Assembly (NCBI GenBank): GCA_911728435.2
Contig: OU452203.1
Coordinates: 17,133,651-17,197,650, forward strand
Length of the DNA: 64,000 nucleotides
Direction of reading: 5' to 3'
DNA from: Apoderus coryli
Lineage: Eukaryota; Arthropoda; Insecta; Coleoptera; Attelabidae
Position numbers and translations under genes: made by a program. This document shows positions 13,501 through 26,018 of the stretch, piece by piece; positions within the stretch are counted from its first letter, which is position 1; each line of letters begins with the position of its first letter. A model generated the notes under the pieces. It worked only from the letters and a program-made list of their open reading frames with translations, was not told where the DNA came from and did not search any database.

Positions 13501-16500
13501 TTAGAAGATGTTTAAAATCAATTTGTACTTAATCTTCATAATGATTAAAGCTTTCCACTATTTCCAACTAATTAAATATACACTCATAAAAATTATTTAA
13601 AACTAATCAAAGGAACTGCTAGGTATACTTGTTTAAACAATCACCAACAAAAACAATAGGTACCATTTATATCTGTCAATAATGCTCACAGTTATAACCG
13701 TCATAACTAATAATTTTGTTGAACTGAAACTCAAGGTAAGAACGGTTAAATAAAATTGAAGGCTTTTTCAAATAGAAAAAAACCCTATACGTCCTTGTAT
13801 ATGTGTTGATACTGTATTTGTTATAATCGCGGGCACTTTCTTTACGAGCTTTCGTTGCCCACTTCAATGCGGTTTTACCGATTTTCTACTTCTATACTCG
13901 TAAGTGTATTAAAGTTTTTACTGCTGGCCAATGGCCAAGCTGGCCCTTGATCAGTGTCGTAGATATCAATAAAAGTTTTTAGAGAATATTCTCAATGATA
14001 TTTTCGGGAGTTGTGATGTTCGATGATTGAATGATTATTGCTTGAATTAATACGACAAACTACAGACTTTTTTAGAGTAATACGTTTCCTACGACTTTAT
14101 CTACTGCGGGAGTAGTTAAAAGTAAGAGAAATGAACAAGAATAATAAAGAGGCACATTGATAATAAAAAAAATATTATCGTAGAAAATTCAATTACTATA
14201 CCTCTGATTCTTGATTTTACAGTTATAGTGGCAAATTTCACAAGAATTTTTGAATATAGGAGGAGTATTAGGATAACACTCGGCCATCATGTTGCCCATA
14301 CAGTTAGAGATACCCTGGGCCCTACAAGGTAGAAATTCTTATAGTCTGTATATACTGCTGGTTCCTCTCAGTCTCATACTTAAAATACAATGCTGAGTTC
14401 TTTTTAGAGGGCTAAGTAATTTATTGCTGATATGAAGATTGCTAAATACTAAAATACATAAACGAGGAACTGCAGATATCTTGAAGTAAGAAGACTTCGC
14501 CTTTTTGTTATTATTATTGTATTTAATTAGAAAATTTGAGTATAGAGCCGTTACGTGTTTCTAACTATGATATTTTATTATTTATACAAAATTAATTTCG
14601 GGTTTAAATCAAAATGATTTCTTCGTCTACGCCAATGCTTAATTGCACACGCTATTTTATTACAATTTGCTAGCCACTCCAGTCGCGTTAATCACGCAAA
14701 CTATCAGTAATGAAGGTCTGTTTCCAGTGAAAAAAAAATCGTTTATTAAAATCAATCTCGACCCACCTTAAAAAGGGCTATTAAACAAATGCACAAAAGA
14801 AAACATTCTTTCTACGGTTGTGTTTTAAATGGTTCATTAGATATCTGATAACTGTACGTGAATGAACTTCATTCATCAATAGAAATGCAGAATTCGAACA
14901 AGTATGTAGATACTTACCTACCAGAAATGTTGACAGTTTATTAGAAATCAAAATATTATATTTTTATACAGAAAATAATCAAATTTTGAAACAGTTTCCC
15001 GTGCGGTAATTATTACATTGCATTACCGAAAATGTCTTTAAAATAAAGTAAATGTGATATTTTGTCTGTAGCTACACATTTATATACTCAGTGATATTAC
15101 ACTCACAGAAGCAATCCATTAATGTCAAGTGTCTACTCCACAGAAGGTTTAGGAAATGCTATCGTTTATAAGAAGCTTAGAGCAGATAGATGTTCATCCT
15201 GCTTCAAGCATAATAAAAAAAAAATCGTTTTTAAATTGTCTGTTCTGTAGTAAAATAAATATATTTGTTATCTTTAATTTTAGGATTATATATCAGAATT
15301 TAAAGAAGTCAACAAATATATCTAACGAATTGTATGATTCTCTCGTTCTATATAGAAAACTAGTTTAAGTTTTTCTTTATTGGTGCATTTGGTTTTCTGC
15401 CCGAACTTACCGCCCGCTATATTTAATATTATTTAAAGTCTACTGCCATGATATGATAGCCATGCCGTTAGCATTGATTTAAAATTCGATGTTTATATTC
15501 TATAGGTACGGTAGATATTTTTAATAGAAAATATTTTCCCACAGTGTTCTTGTTAGTATACAGAAATTAAACTCCCAATGAAACTTCTCTCAACAGTTAT
15601 TTCAAATCTGTGTCTGTAATTCTTCCACGATAGCGCCTAAACGCTTAAGCTAAATTTTGGTATATGAGTTTGGGGGAGTCCTATCGCTTTAGCCCTGTGA
15701 TAGGGGTGGACACAACCCTCAAATTTTCATATATCAGTAGGGGTCGAGTGATACATCATTTAAAAGTTACAAATATGTAAGTAGTACGGCGACCGCAGAC
15801 TTTCATGGTTTCATTTCTTTTACTGTCGGCCGTAGCTCAGTGGTAATCGGCGTGGCTTTGTGTACGGAATGTTCTTGTTCGATCCTTGCTCTTGCAATTT
15901 TTTTATAATTATAATAATATAAATAATAGTGTATTTTTTAAAATTTAAATCTTTGGCCAAACATGTCGGTACCCAGGTGATATCATTTTAAATTATAATG
16001 CATAACATCCGCAATGAACTCCACTATAACATATTGAGGCGATCTCGTTAGTTCAACCTTCGGGAAGGTTTTGAGGTGACCGATTTTTTGATAATATTTT
16101 GCAATGGAAAAAGTAAAAACGGTATTTACGTTCTCAATATTTTGGTCGTTGCGTGATGTCAAAATATTAAGCTATGTTTATTACTCTATTTTCTGTCATT
16201 TTCAGTTCAGTGAATGATCTTGAATGTCTTTTTGGTGACGACCGTGCCTCTACAACCATCTTCAGACGTTGGATTGAGATTTGAAGAAGAAGAAGAAGAA
16301 AAGCTTGAAAATTTGATAATTGAAATAGCTTTTTTGAAATACAGATGTTTATGCATTTTTCGTATTAAAAAGTGCTAATTTAATGACAAGATTTTCATAG
16401 TTATAATATAACACTGTAAAGTCATCCATTGTGTCGAGTGATAATGCTCCGAATCGGCTCATTTTATTTAATTAAACACAGTAAATAGCTGACAGATGTC

Positions 16501-19500
16501 AAATTTGGTAAAGAACTCTGAAATTTTGTAACAAATTTCAAACTGATTGCTATGGAAATGATCTGCACTCTATTTTTTGATTGGGCAGCTGCAAAAGTAT
16601 AATCGTTTTGTATTATTAGTAGTAATAATATAAGTACTTTAAAATAATCGGTTATGCATCGATAACTTGTTGCAGAATTACAAAGATTGTCAGTTTGGCA
16701 ACTTAGATAATGATATCGAGATATATTATATGCAATATACTCCTCGTAGACTTTTAATGACACATTCGTAGCCTGAAATAGAATGTAGATTATTAGCCAA
16801 AACACAATTTGCAGACATTCCCTTTGCATCTCTCCTCACTCTGTCCTATAGAGATCGCGTGCCCCATGCTACTATTAAAAACAATCGCTGACCGGTCACG
16901 TGCTTTGCCCTAAGTCGACGCCGACGTCCAAGACTTTAGGCATATTTATATTATAATAAACGTACGATTCAATTCCTGAGGTGAAATTCCACACGATTTT
17001 TTCTTTTTTCTCTGTTTCATTTTATTTGTATACACCTCTCTACATAATTTACTATTTTTATATTAGCATATTATTTTCTTTTTTTCCAGGAAAAATAGAA
17101 GGAAAAACACATAGAAAACTAATTTAGCTGAGTTAATAAGCTAGCGGCGTTTACTGTTTTTTCACTTACATACAAACTAAATAGTAACTCAGTATTACTG
17201 AGTCATCTTGTATATTATAGTGATTTTAGTTCTAGAATTTTTTGCGATAATTCTTCGTTACAAAACTCCTAAAATGTATCGTTTTTATTTTTTTGAGCCC
17301 GACATCGACATGAGCAATCCCGGCATCCACTTTACCGCTTCACCAGTCCACGCAGGTTGAAGGCATTCCTTAATTAGCTCATTGGCTTAGATAAACAGAC
17401 TGCCACTTTTAAACTATGGTTATTCCAAGGAAAGAATTCCAGGATTTGTTTTATTGGAGGTCCCTAAATGAATATGAACGAGTGGTTCGGCGCAATCCAA
17501 CAAAGAAATTGAATTAGCTGTAAAAACAGCTAATGGTTATTTTTGTATAATATAATATGTTCTGCTGCTGCCTGAAACAGCTTTTTTGGGCCATCTTCAG
17601 CAACGAGGAAGATTCAGTCTCGATACTGCCAAAGTCTATTTTGCATCTTAGAAGAAAACAAAATTATACTTTTTAAATACTACACAGAAACATATTGCAG
17701 ACCAGTAAATGAGCCAGAACTAATAAATCAACAGATGCTTAGCTTAAACCAGTAAAATACCTGGACAAACTGATAACAACCAAGGAACAGAGATGATAAC
17801 TGAGCCGCTGTATTTATAAGCTCCGCAAATACTCCTGGTAAATATTTATCAATTTCTTGTAAGCACAGTTTCATCATTATGATCAATTTGGTTTACTTCT
17901 GATGATACTTCATTTACAACAATTAATAATTTCCTCATATTTTATCACCAAACAGCAGTCAAATTCACTACCCTATGATTGTGTTCTCCTGTGACCCAAG
18001 TACTTTATGACATGACATAACAAATAAATAGTTTAATCTATATTGTTAATTTATTTGAATCATTTTAATGAGTACAAAACTTTATGACCTTGTTTAGATT
18101 GTTACCAAAACTTAGGTCACTATTTTACATATAATGCTGGGCAATAGTTTTGGTCACGCACAATTTGGACCACTAACCCCAATTACTATTTTATCATATC
18201 TACAAACAAAAAAAAATCGAGTAAAAATACTTTCTTATGTTTTAAATATAAATAAACTAAATATTAATACTCCTAGGCTATAGATCAACATCAAAAATTA
18301 TCTTTTTTCCATTGACAATGTTTCTTTGACTGCTAACTTTTTTATTTTGTAACTAATTTTATCAGAGTAAGCATGCATTTATAAGCTTATTATACATTTA
18401 CCTCTATTCCATCGCGTTTTTATGTTAAAAATAAAATTGGTGTTGATTTAATAGCATATGCTTGCCCCAAGGTTGCCTCAAATTTGCCTGCTTATCTTAA
18501 GTGTTTATTTTCTCTTTTCGCTGCCTTTTATTCTTAAACTATTTTCATGTGCATCGATTTTCCCTAACCTTGTACATGTTTTAGCGTGCTTCTTTTACTT
18601 GCGAGTAGACGTTCTCTTAAGATATGGAATATACACGAATTGAATGATGACACAGGCCAAAAAAAGAGTAGTCTGTAATATGACAGATCAAATTTTTCCC
18701 ACGTATTTTTCGTTGCTGAAGCTGGAGTCAAAATACATCCTTCTGCGACGATATTTTACCTAAATGCAAAAATAAACTCAAAATGTGTTTAGGGGAAACT
18801 TCTGCTTACCACACGATTTTCAGAAATGTTTTAGATTCGAAAAAAAGCTTATGAAAGTTGTTGGTTTCTACATTAACAAATTGAACGCTCTGTTTAGATA
18901 TTAAAGAGATAAGATCACAATCAGAATAAAGAAACTCTGAATCCACGGCAAGAAAATTTCAAACGGCTTCGAGAAGGACTCACCTAGGTCGAATATCTGG
19001 AACACCATTCGCGATATTATTTACCAATCGAATATTCCCACTCTGCACCTCAACATCGTTCGGTTTCTCTCTAACGGTGATCTGAATCGGTTTCACATCG
19101 CTGGCAATCAAAGTCCTCGCCTCTTTGATACGATCATTCGCACTTTTCTTCACTACGGAATTTAGCGTGTTCTCAATCAGACCATCGACTGTAATCAACT
19201 TATCCATATTCCTTTGTACTTCCAATTCAATCGCTTTAGACGTTCCAATACCGATTATATGATGGTTCCTCAAATGATTATTATTTAAATTCAAATCGAT
19301 ACCATTTTCTTTTTTATGCGTTGGCTTTACATCAGGTTTAGTTACAACATCTGCTGTTTTAGTATCACTTGATACTTCTGTATTTACCTCTTTATTTTCT
19401 TCGATTTTAGTTTTAGCTAAGCCTTCATTAGCTACCGCTATAACTGCACTAGCTGCTGGTGATAGCTTACTGGAGCTGTTTATCACAGTTTGAGAATCTA

Positions 19501-21128
19501 AGACAGTATTATTCATTTTATTTATTGCTTGGGAAACGCTTGTAGCACTTAAAATTCTGCCATCGATTATTGGTGATACAGTTTTCGGTTTATCTTGATG
19601 ATAAGAGTCTAAATTCGTTTCGATATGCAAAGGTTTTGTGACTGTTGAAGTCGTACTGGACACAACTGCAGTAGGTAGTTGTGTTGCTTCAGATTCCGTT
19701 GAAGATGATATTGAATGAGTTTTTTGATCCTGATCTGTATGTTGGTTTACCGATTTTTGTGTGATTTCTGTTGATTCTTGTTTGGGTGTAATGTCGTTTT
19801 CTTTATTTGTATGTTGCGTTTCCTTTTGTTTGTTCATGTTTTCTTCTTGTTTTGTTATACTTTCAGTATTGGTTATTAATTTAGTCTCTTCTATCTCATT
19901 TTCTTTGGTTGTGTTAATTTGTTGTTTATTTGTATTTGGGACATTGCTTGATTGTTCTTTATTTACGTTATTTTCAACGTTATCACTATTAGTTAAGTTA
20001 GTTTTTTGGAATATAGTCGATGTTGGAAGATGCGAAGTTTTCGGAGACACTGTACTATGATTTAGTAGTTTTTTAGATGGGCTCACTTTCACAACTTCTG
20101 ATGAAGACTCTTCACTATTTTGAGTATTTTGAGGCACTTTTTGAGGTTTACGATGGTAACTGTTTATTTTCGATTTCACATGACTATAACTATTAGTATT
20201 ACGGATAGGAATTTTTGTTGGAGACGATAAACTGGTTTCCGATGAACTCGAATTATTATTTTTCACTAATTTTATTGGTAGTTTCGAGATATTTCGCGTG
20301 GGTGATGTTAATCTACTCGGAGGTGTACTGCGACTCGCGTTCTTTGGGGAAGACTGACTCGGTTCAGGACTACTGCCTGCGATCGGCGATAATCGATGAA
20401 ACGCCGGTTTATTACTCCCTTTTCGCGGACTCGTCGGTGGTTTTTTCGCAATGACGACTCGCCTGCTACCGCCGTCTAAACTGCTCAGGCTCTGACTCAA
20501 CTGTGAGGTCAATTTCAAGTTACTCCTACGATTGTTACTATTTCGTTGTTCATTAGGGAAAGATGGTTCATAATGTGTAACTTTCTCACCAAACAATATT
20601 GCACTACCGCGACGTGTATATTGCGGAATTTTAGATGTACGTTTCGTCGGTGTAAGTCTTGCATCATCCGGTGGGATTGGAGACAGCGCTGGAGATACGT
20701 GGCGAGAGCCGGTTGGGTTGAAGCCGCGACCTTTGAATGGACTGCTCCGACCACCTGTTGTTGTTGGCGATGAACTTCGAGATGGGTTCGTGCTGCTGGT
20801 GGGTTCACCGATGATTGCGAAGGATTGGTTTTTGTGTCTTTTGGTTGAATGCGTAACTCTATTTCAGAATTAAAATATGGTAATTAATTTTTATATTTAA
20901 ATATAGATATACCAGAGTGATGAATCCTATAGGCCAAAAAACTTTTCTGGTATTTTATGCCTCTTACCTGTAGGGAGCTGGAACACTTGGCGGCAAAGGT
21001 GGTACATTATCTTCTGCAGGAAGAATTGTAAATGCTCCTGGTGATAAATATCTCAAATTCAGCTCTTCTTCAAATTGTTTGCCAGCCCGGGGATGAGCTC
21101 GTCGCTGTTCTGGTGGTGTTCTTCGCAT
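10528..21128 (-). CDS. stum: Stum (mechanosensory transduction mediator stumble), SPEC3 family; eight coding exons
   Basis: Exons in order: 21128-20968, 20858-18984, 14321-14202, 12721-12272, 12152-11984, 11926-11800, 11477-11283, 10688-10528. All junctions are GT-AG with matching phases, giving about 1085 aa. Stum is a membrane protein needed for mechanical sensing in fly chordotonal neurons. The long N-terminal part is Ser/Thr/Asn/Gln-rich and probably disordered. It is followed by Cys/Lys-rich segments such as CECCKKK. The C-terminal SPEC3 region carries [20 protein letters not shown] (membrane segment 1, about residues 943-962) and a second membrane stretch ending [14 protein letters not shown] charged tail ends RDPERGN. 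The ATG at 21128 has an in-frame stop 12 nt upstream. Less certain points are an upstream 5' UTR exon, the tail exon (its acceptor follows a poly-T tract) and whether the 120-nt exon is constitutive. The family call is strong. Confidence 0.88.
14202..14321 (-). CDS. stum: Small Cys-rich internal exon of stum, possible cassette
   Basis: This 120-nt exon lies in the long stum intron. It is flanked by a TTGTAG acceptor and a GTATAG donor. Entry and exit are both phase 2, matching the flanking stum exons exactly. It encodes 39 full codons with motifs [18 protein letters not shown] and CEICHYNCK. The Cys-rich composition resembles the next stum exon. Because the phases match, skipping it would leave the frame intact. 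Transcript support is not visible from here. Confidence 0.65.
15828..15905 (+). repeat. tRNA-derived SINE head or tRNA pseudogene
   Basis: GGCCGTAGCTCAGTGG carries an intact Pol III A box (TAGCTCAGTGG, 15833-15843). A B box, GTTCGATCC, lies at 15877-15885, at tRNA-like spacing. The acceptor stem does not close with the 3' end, and a T run follows, so this is not a functional tRNA. A SINE head is the likeliest reading. Confidence 0.6.
16207..16284 (+). pseudogene. Mariner-like transposase fragment (helix-turn-helix part)
   Basis: The frame reads [15 protein letters not shown] and then [10 protein letters not shown] before TGA. A GDD-A-S-x-x-T-x-F/Y-R-W pattern is typical of the N-terminal DNA-binding part of mariner transposases. 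Only about 26 codons remain, inside the long stum intron. It is called on motif resemblance alone. Confidence 0.45.
16464..16829 (-). CDS. Hypothetical 121-codon ORF with signal-peptide-like start, nested in stum intron
   Basis: The ATG at 16829 opens a frame beginning [19 protein letters not shown]. That is a short polar start followed by a hydrophobic stretch, as in a signal peptide. A Cys- and Tyr-containing segment ([15 protein letters not shown]) and a second hydrophobic run ([10 protein letters not shown]) follow. GC-richer sequence immediately upstream (16830-16930) could be a promoter. I do not recognise a family. It may be the first exon of a small secreted or membrane gene, or chance: AT-rich DNA readily gives hydrophobic frames. 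Confidence 0.25.
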   Translation of the reverse strand: MQRECLQIVFWLIIYILFQATNVSLKVYEEYIAYNISRYHYLSCQTDNLCNSATSYRCITDYFKVLILLLLIIQNDYTFAAAQSKNRVQIISIAISLKFVTKFQSSLPNLTSVSYLLCLIK

Positions 21129-21279
21129 CTCATGGAATTATAACCGTCAGCATAACTGAGTAAATGCTGCAGTTGAGGATTTCTTTCTTCCATTCGACTA
21201 TGATTCTGTTGTAATTTATAAAGCTTTTATTGATCTAAAACAATAAGAGAAGATCGTACATTTTAGCAACCACAGCGGT

Positions 21280-21470
21280 GACTAGGCTGCCGCGTAGGCC
21301 CACATGAAAAAATCCATTGGTTTTAAATCCGGGGATCGTGCAGGCTATAAGTGAGGTCCACCTCGGCTAATCCAGCGACATTGCATTTCTTATTGCCAAT
21401 GGTACCTTTTTCAGAAATCCAAGAGACGCGTGTTCCCGAAAGTCACGATATACCTCTCTGGTAAGTCTTC
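21280..21470 (-). pseudogene. Tc1/mariner-like transposase C-terminal fragment
   Basis: On the minus strand the frame gives WISRGGPHL, then a stop codon where a Trp is usual, then PARSPDLKPMDFFMWAY. This matches the (W)P-x-R-SPDL-x-P-x-DFF-x-W block near the last catalytic acid of DDE transposases of the Tc1/mariner group. An upstream stretch in another frame (TREVYRDFREHA) may belong to the same element. It lies just upstream of the first stum coding exon and is clearly dead. Confidence 0.65.
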
Positions 21471-21477
21471 CTAGGGG

Positions 21478-21643
21478 TGCAATTTTGAAATTATACATAT
21501 TTATAGCTTTAATAGGAGAGATTTCCTGATATATATGGAATTATTTGAACATGCTGTATATATCAGGAAATTTCTCCTATTAAAGTCTATATATTATACA
21601 TATGTATAATTTCGCAAACATTTCTATTTCAAAATTGCAGGAT
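21478..21643. repeat. Nested inverted repeat with a 30-bp hairpin core
   Basis: The inner arms, about 21506-21535 and 21557-21587, share TTTAATAGGAGA and ATTTCCTGATATATA with two or three mismatches, around a 21-nt loop. Outer arms (21478-21502 and about 21605-21643) share TGCAATTTTGAAAT and ATTATACATAT. The layout fits a palindromic MITE; the inner hairpin also has pre-miRNA-like dimensions. Confidence 0.6.
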
Positions 21644-22552
21644 ACACACATAGAAATTTAGAATCGTGCTGCGTAAATAAACATGTTATAGTAATAATAC
21701 GTAAGCAATTGTTTATATTATTTACTTTGTTTTAAGGAAAAAAATAAGTAGATCGTAAAAATAATGCTCACTGTAATCAAGCTTATTTAGTTTGTTAGTT
21801 ACACTAGGTTGATTACAAATATAAATAATAATGTAACAAGTAGTTTAGGCAGGATATACCTACAATTTGTAGAAACGTAATTATATCGTGCAGAGTCAAA
21901 TCAATTAATTACTAAAACACAAAAGTTTAATTCACAAAAATGATGATGACTATAAGCACAAGAAGTTTGGATCCGTATAAACTTCTGAAATACAGGTAAT
22001 TAAAAAACTATTTTTAATTCACAACCCTTTATGTATCTATAAAATTATTCTTATTATTGGGTTTACTAACAAATAGGGTTTTAATATTGCAGAATCATCT
22101 CAGGAAATTACAAAAAAACTACAGCTTATAGCGATTCAGTTCGGTTGTGAACGAGGATATTCTGAGGAAAGGTTTTTAAGACTGATATACCCAGAGACAT
22201 TTAAATAAAGTATCTACAAAATTGTTGTTGTCTCGCTCCTATAATTCAAAATTAAATTTTATTAATAATAATAAAAAAGGTCTTTTAATTCATATTTAAC
22301 AAACAAATTATTTTTTTTACATATACTCAATTGGGCGAGATTCAGTACGGTGCTATGCGGTTGCATATAACCCTCTGTTCAGCTAACCCATAACTGTTAA
22401 TAAATACAAACAAATACAAAAAAAAATACACTCACTAAACATTACAGTAAAATAAACTAAATACTTTTAGCATATACAATCTATAGATTGTATACAAGAT
22501 ATCTTCAAAATTATATTAATTAAGCTTGATATCATTCCCCCTTACGAAGAAA

Positions 22553-23262
22553 TCAAGATCGTAAAATCCTATTAAATTTCCTTTTAAACGCATATTTTGA
22601 GAAGCTATTCCTTAAATCACTGGTCCAAGAATTCACACATTTAGAGACGGTATAGGAATAAGACCTCCTGAATAAATCTGTTTTGTAAATAGGTATATTC
22701 AATGAATTAAGAAAACGAATGGAACGATATGGAGGTGTTTTATTCAGAGGAATAGAAAAATATCTCACCGATGTGTGAAGATTTCGCCTTCCTTGCATAT
22801 TTATCCAATTAGCTTGGGTCAATTTATGGCTGATTCGATCAAACTTTCGTATTCCGAATCCTCAGGCAAGAGTTCTACAATTTCTGGATGCGATCTTTGT
22901 CAGCTACTGTCCAGCATGGATCGTATATTGTATCACAAAAATTTAAATATGATAGTACTAGAGTTTCACATAACAATATTTTAAGCTTTAAGGGAAGATA
23001 ATGCCTATTTTGAAACAGAAGCCTCAGATTTAAGTAGGCTTTTTGTAAAGAGTTACTTCATCATCCAGTATTAGACCAAGATTTCTCACTTTTTTCCAGA
23101 ATCCTACAACAGAACCATCCACGTTCTGAAAATTGGTGTAAGGGTTAAAAAAATAGTATTGCGACGGTGTTCTCGATATTTAGTTTCAAGCAGTGATCCT
23201 CGGCATATTCTTTAAATGATTTAAGGTCGTTATTGATTAAATTTATATTTGCCATGGGAGCT
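22553..23262 (-). pseudogene. Non-LTR retrotransposon (LINE) reverse transcriptase remnant
   Basis: On the minus strand, from 23262 leftward, pieces read NINLINNDLKSFKEYAEDHC, LKLNIENTVAILF and, in another frame, KVRNLGLILDDEV. These are the usual order downstream of the catalytic domain of a LINE reverse transcriptase (…K-L-N-x-x-K-T, then NLG-x-x-xD). Further left, 22822-22553 encodes IPIYKTDLFRRSYSYTVSK and a WTSDLRNSFSKYAFKRK tail, resembling LINE C-termini. Frameshifts and stops show it is inactive. Confidence 0.65.
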
Positions 23263-25959
23263 TCTTCCAGAGTAAAAAGAAATTAGATTGAACGCAAAAG
23301 AGCCATTTAGAACGATTTACCTTAAATGTCTCTGGATATTATACCCTATGTATCAGCTGATTCATTTTTACAGTGGGATCAAAAATATCCAACTTAAATT
23401 TATATTGTGCCTAATGCCAGGATATTTTGATGATTAGCAAATTCAGTTCATCTTATAATGTGATTTTATACAAACATTTTTTAGACGTTCAGGGTATGTG
23501 AACTACATATATTTTATATTTTCTTCGTACACAAGGTTATTTCCAGATTTCCAACATTTTATGTCGACGCGACGGTCGACATATCTGGAAACATTCCTTC
23601 ACCCGCCTGAATTTGAAAACACAACATAAGTATCTAAAACTGCACATCTGAGTAGGTATAAACAGGATGCATATACTTATGCAAAATAAGATAATAAAGT
23701 GATGCTAAAAATATTGAGACGTACTTGAACTATTAATAAATAAATACATTGAAACTTTATTTTTGTAAGTTGCGTTACATGTTGGTTTCTTAAAGAGATG
23801 TTATAACTCTCCAAAGACAGAAATGTAGATACAAGGTTCAAATACAAGGAAATATAAATATACAAGTTCCAGTTCAACTATTACCTATTATCTCGATAGC
23901 TAATTAGAAACAAAGAAACTATCTAAAATTGCACATAAATCGTCAATTTAATGATAATTGAATCAATTCTTTTATAGCATTCCACACTAAGTATTACATG
24001 AGGTTACGTTTTATAGCTGTTTCTGGCGATATTATATACAAATAAATCATAAATATTAAGCAGAATATTTAGTAATTCTTTCGAACAAAACTGATTATAA
24101 AAATAACATCTTGTACCGCCTTTTTTATGTTACATTATATTGTAAGAACGGAAATGAGTTTATTTCGGTATGAAAGTTACAAAAAAAGCTCTAGATATAT
24201 ATTATGTCTACTTTCAAAACCTTACTTAGTATATCTAATAATATATCTCATTAGGGATTTCGATTTCTTGAAAAATGTTTTAATATTTTTATAAATTACC
24301 ATTAATTTTATTTATTTATTTTATATCTGTTGTAAACAAATACATATTTCCCCCTTTTTAATATACCTACTGGGTACGTTTCGTATTTTTATTCCAATGC
24401 CTTCTTCAGGTGATATGCTTTATTTTCTTGGGCTGATTAAAACTGATAAAAAAAATAAAACCATACATATATAAAATTATGGTAATTTATTAAGCTATAT
24501 TTAAAAAAACGATACCGATGTCCAAGGAAAAGGATTCCAAAAATATGTCTAATAAGGTACAAGGAACAAAATTCAAAAATAATATTTTTTAGCATTATTT
24601 ATGTCATACAAAACTATCCAGAAAAAAAAAATGAATTATTTGGCAGTTGACTTATCTAGATTTAATTTTATGTTTTACCTACCTACTTTAAATTACACGT
24701 CTCTGCATTGTTTAGGCATATATATGATTGTGGCTCTTGATTTGCATATCTGGTCTCTTCTTTCTATAAAAGCAAAAAGCTCAAACGTATATAAACGTAT
24801 TTATGATTCCACTTGGAACATTTGTTTTTGTGTAACCAACGTATGTTTTTTTTTAATTCAACGAATTGCATGTAGATTTCAAGAAATTAAGTAGGTATAT
24901 ATTTTGTTTCTCTGGATTTGATAAACATACATATAGCTGACGCTAAAAACCACATAAGATTCTTGGGGAAAGACATTTCATCGTGTTTTTGTAAATGTTT
25001 TTTGAAAATTAGTTGTGTACTGATTAAATAATTCACATTTATTTGGTAGTTCTCAACAAGATGAAAAAAATGTAGCTATGACTGTTGTTGCTGTTATATG
25101 TATACTTTTTTAATCTATAAGCCTTTCGCACAAACAATCCCGAATTATGCACAAATTTTCACGCAACCTGTTCATTAAGACTTTACAGACAAGTGTTTTC
25201 TTTAGAAATTTGTAATCTTTGCGCTCAGGGTTTGACAAATCATTGTATTTAAATTAATTGAATGTTATATTATGACTTCCTGATATGCAGAAGTAGCCAC
25301 CATGTCGCCAGATCAAAAACTCATTAACCTTAACTTTAGTTGTTTGTAAAATATTTGAAGCTAAAGAAGCAATGAAAATTGGCAATTATTTTTCTTTATT
25401 TAACCTAAACGGTTTAAAGTTTCAGAAGAATATCTAGATATCAAATAATTATTATACGTAGCAGAAATATTCAAACATAATAGTACGATTATATGTTTGA
25501 ATTTCATAGGAAACTCCTGTAATAAAGCTCTGCGAATTTGGATAGAAATAGTTCTAAACGTGTATTAAATGAAGTAATCTTTTATAACTACATAATAATA
25601 AATGAACAATATGTAGATATTTTGCTAAAATTTTAATCCTTCTGGTATTGAAAAAAAAATTAATTATATTCTATGTCTAATAAATAAAAGAGGCATGTTT
25701 TTTCTTTCAAAATAAGACTGCAACTGATTCGAAACGTGTCAACGCTATTCAAGAAAAAGCTTTGACGCATTCTTGCATATATTTAAATTCTTGCAGTTTA
25801 TCTATCATAATAGAACAAGTTTCTCAATCACTGTGAGCGAACACTGCTTTAATATGTTTGTTTGTGTTCATTAGTTGTCTTTATAATCATTTGTTTTAGA
25901 TGTTAATTAGTTTTATTGGTTTACTAATTATTTATATACATTTGTTTATAAATATAAAA

Positions 25960-26018
25960 CAGTTGACTTGCTTTTGTAGAGAACTATCTAATCCAATAAA
26001 GCTGTTATTATTATTAAT
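25960..26018 (+). mobile_element. LINE 3' tail with TTA repeats
   Basis: A CCAATAAAGCTG end followed by (TTA)4 resembles the 3' ends at 48064-48104 and 51518-51540. A microsatellite-like tail after AATAAA is typical of CR1/Jockey-type elements inserted 5'-truncated. How far the upstream body extends is not clear. Confidence 0.45.

Larger units (their letters stand above)
12722..18983 (-). other. Large stum intron interval: repeats and one candidate nested ORF
   Basis: Apart from the 120-nt exon, this 6.3-kb interval holds a tRNA-like SINE head (15828-15905), a mariner transposase scrap (16207-16284), a (GAA)n run near 16286-16303, a 121-codon frame (16464-16829, minus) and a GC-richer patch around 16820-16930. 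A coding-looking minus-strand stretch at about 13790-13885 ([16 protein letters not shown]) enters in phase 0, so it does not fit the stum exon phases. The remainder is AT-rich with nothing recognisable. Confidence 0.5.

Noticed and set aside
13790..13885. Possible extra stum exon ([16 protein letters not shown])
   Set aside because: The only acceptor without an in-frame stop gives phase 0, while stum needs phase 2 here. No good donor gives a matching exit. It may be chance or part of something else.
15828..15905. Functional tRNA gene
   Set aside because: The A and B boxes are present, but the acceptor stem does not pair and the T-arm is degenerate.
19761..20454. Plus-strand frames opposite the large stum exon
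   Set aside because: The minus strand has a 538-codon frame in phase with the stum exons on both sides; the plus frames are complements of its Ser/Thr/Asn-rich codons.
20515..20808. 97-codon minus-strand frame at the 5' end of stum exon 2
   Set aside because: It is shifted relative to the frame that joins 20968 to 20858 and continues into the 538-codon stretch.
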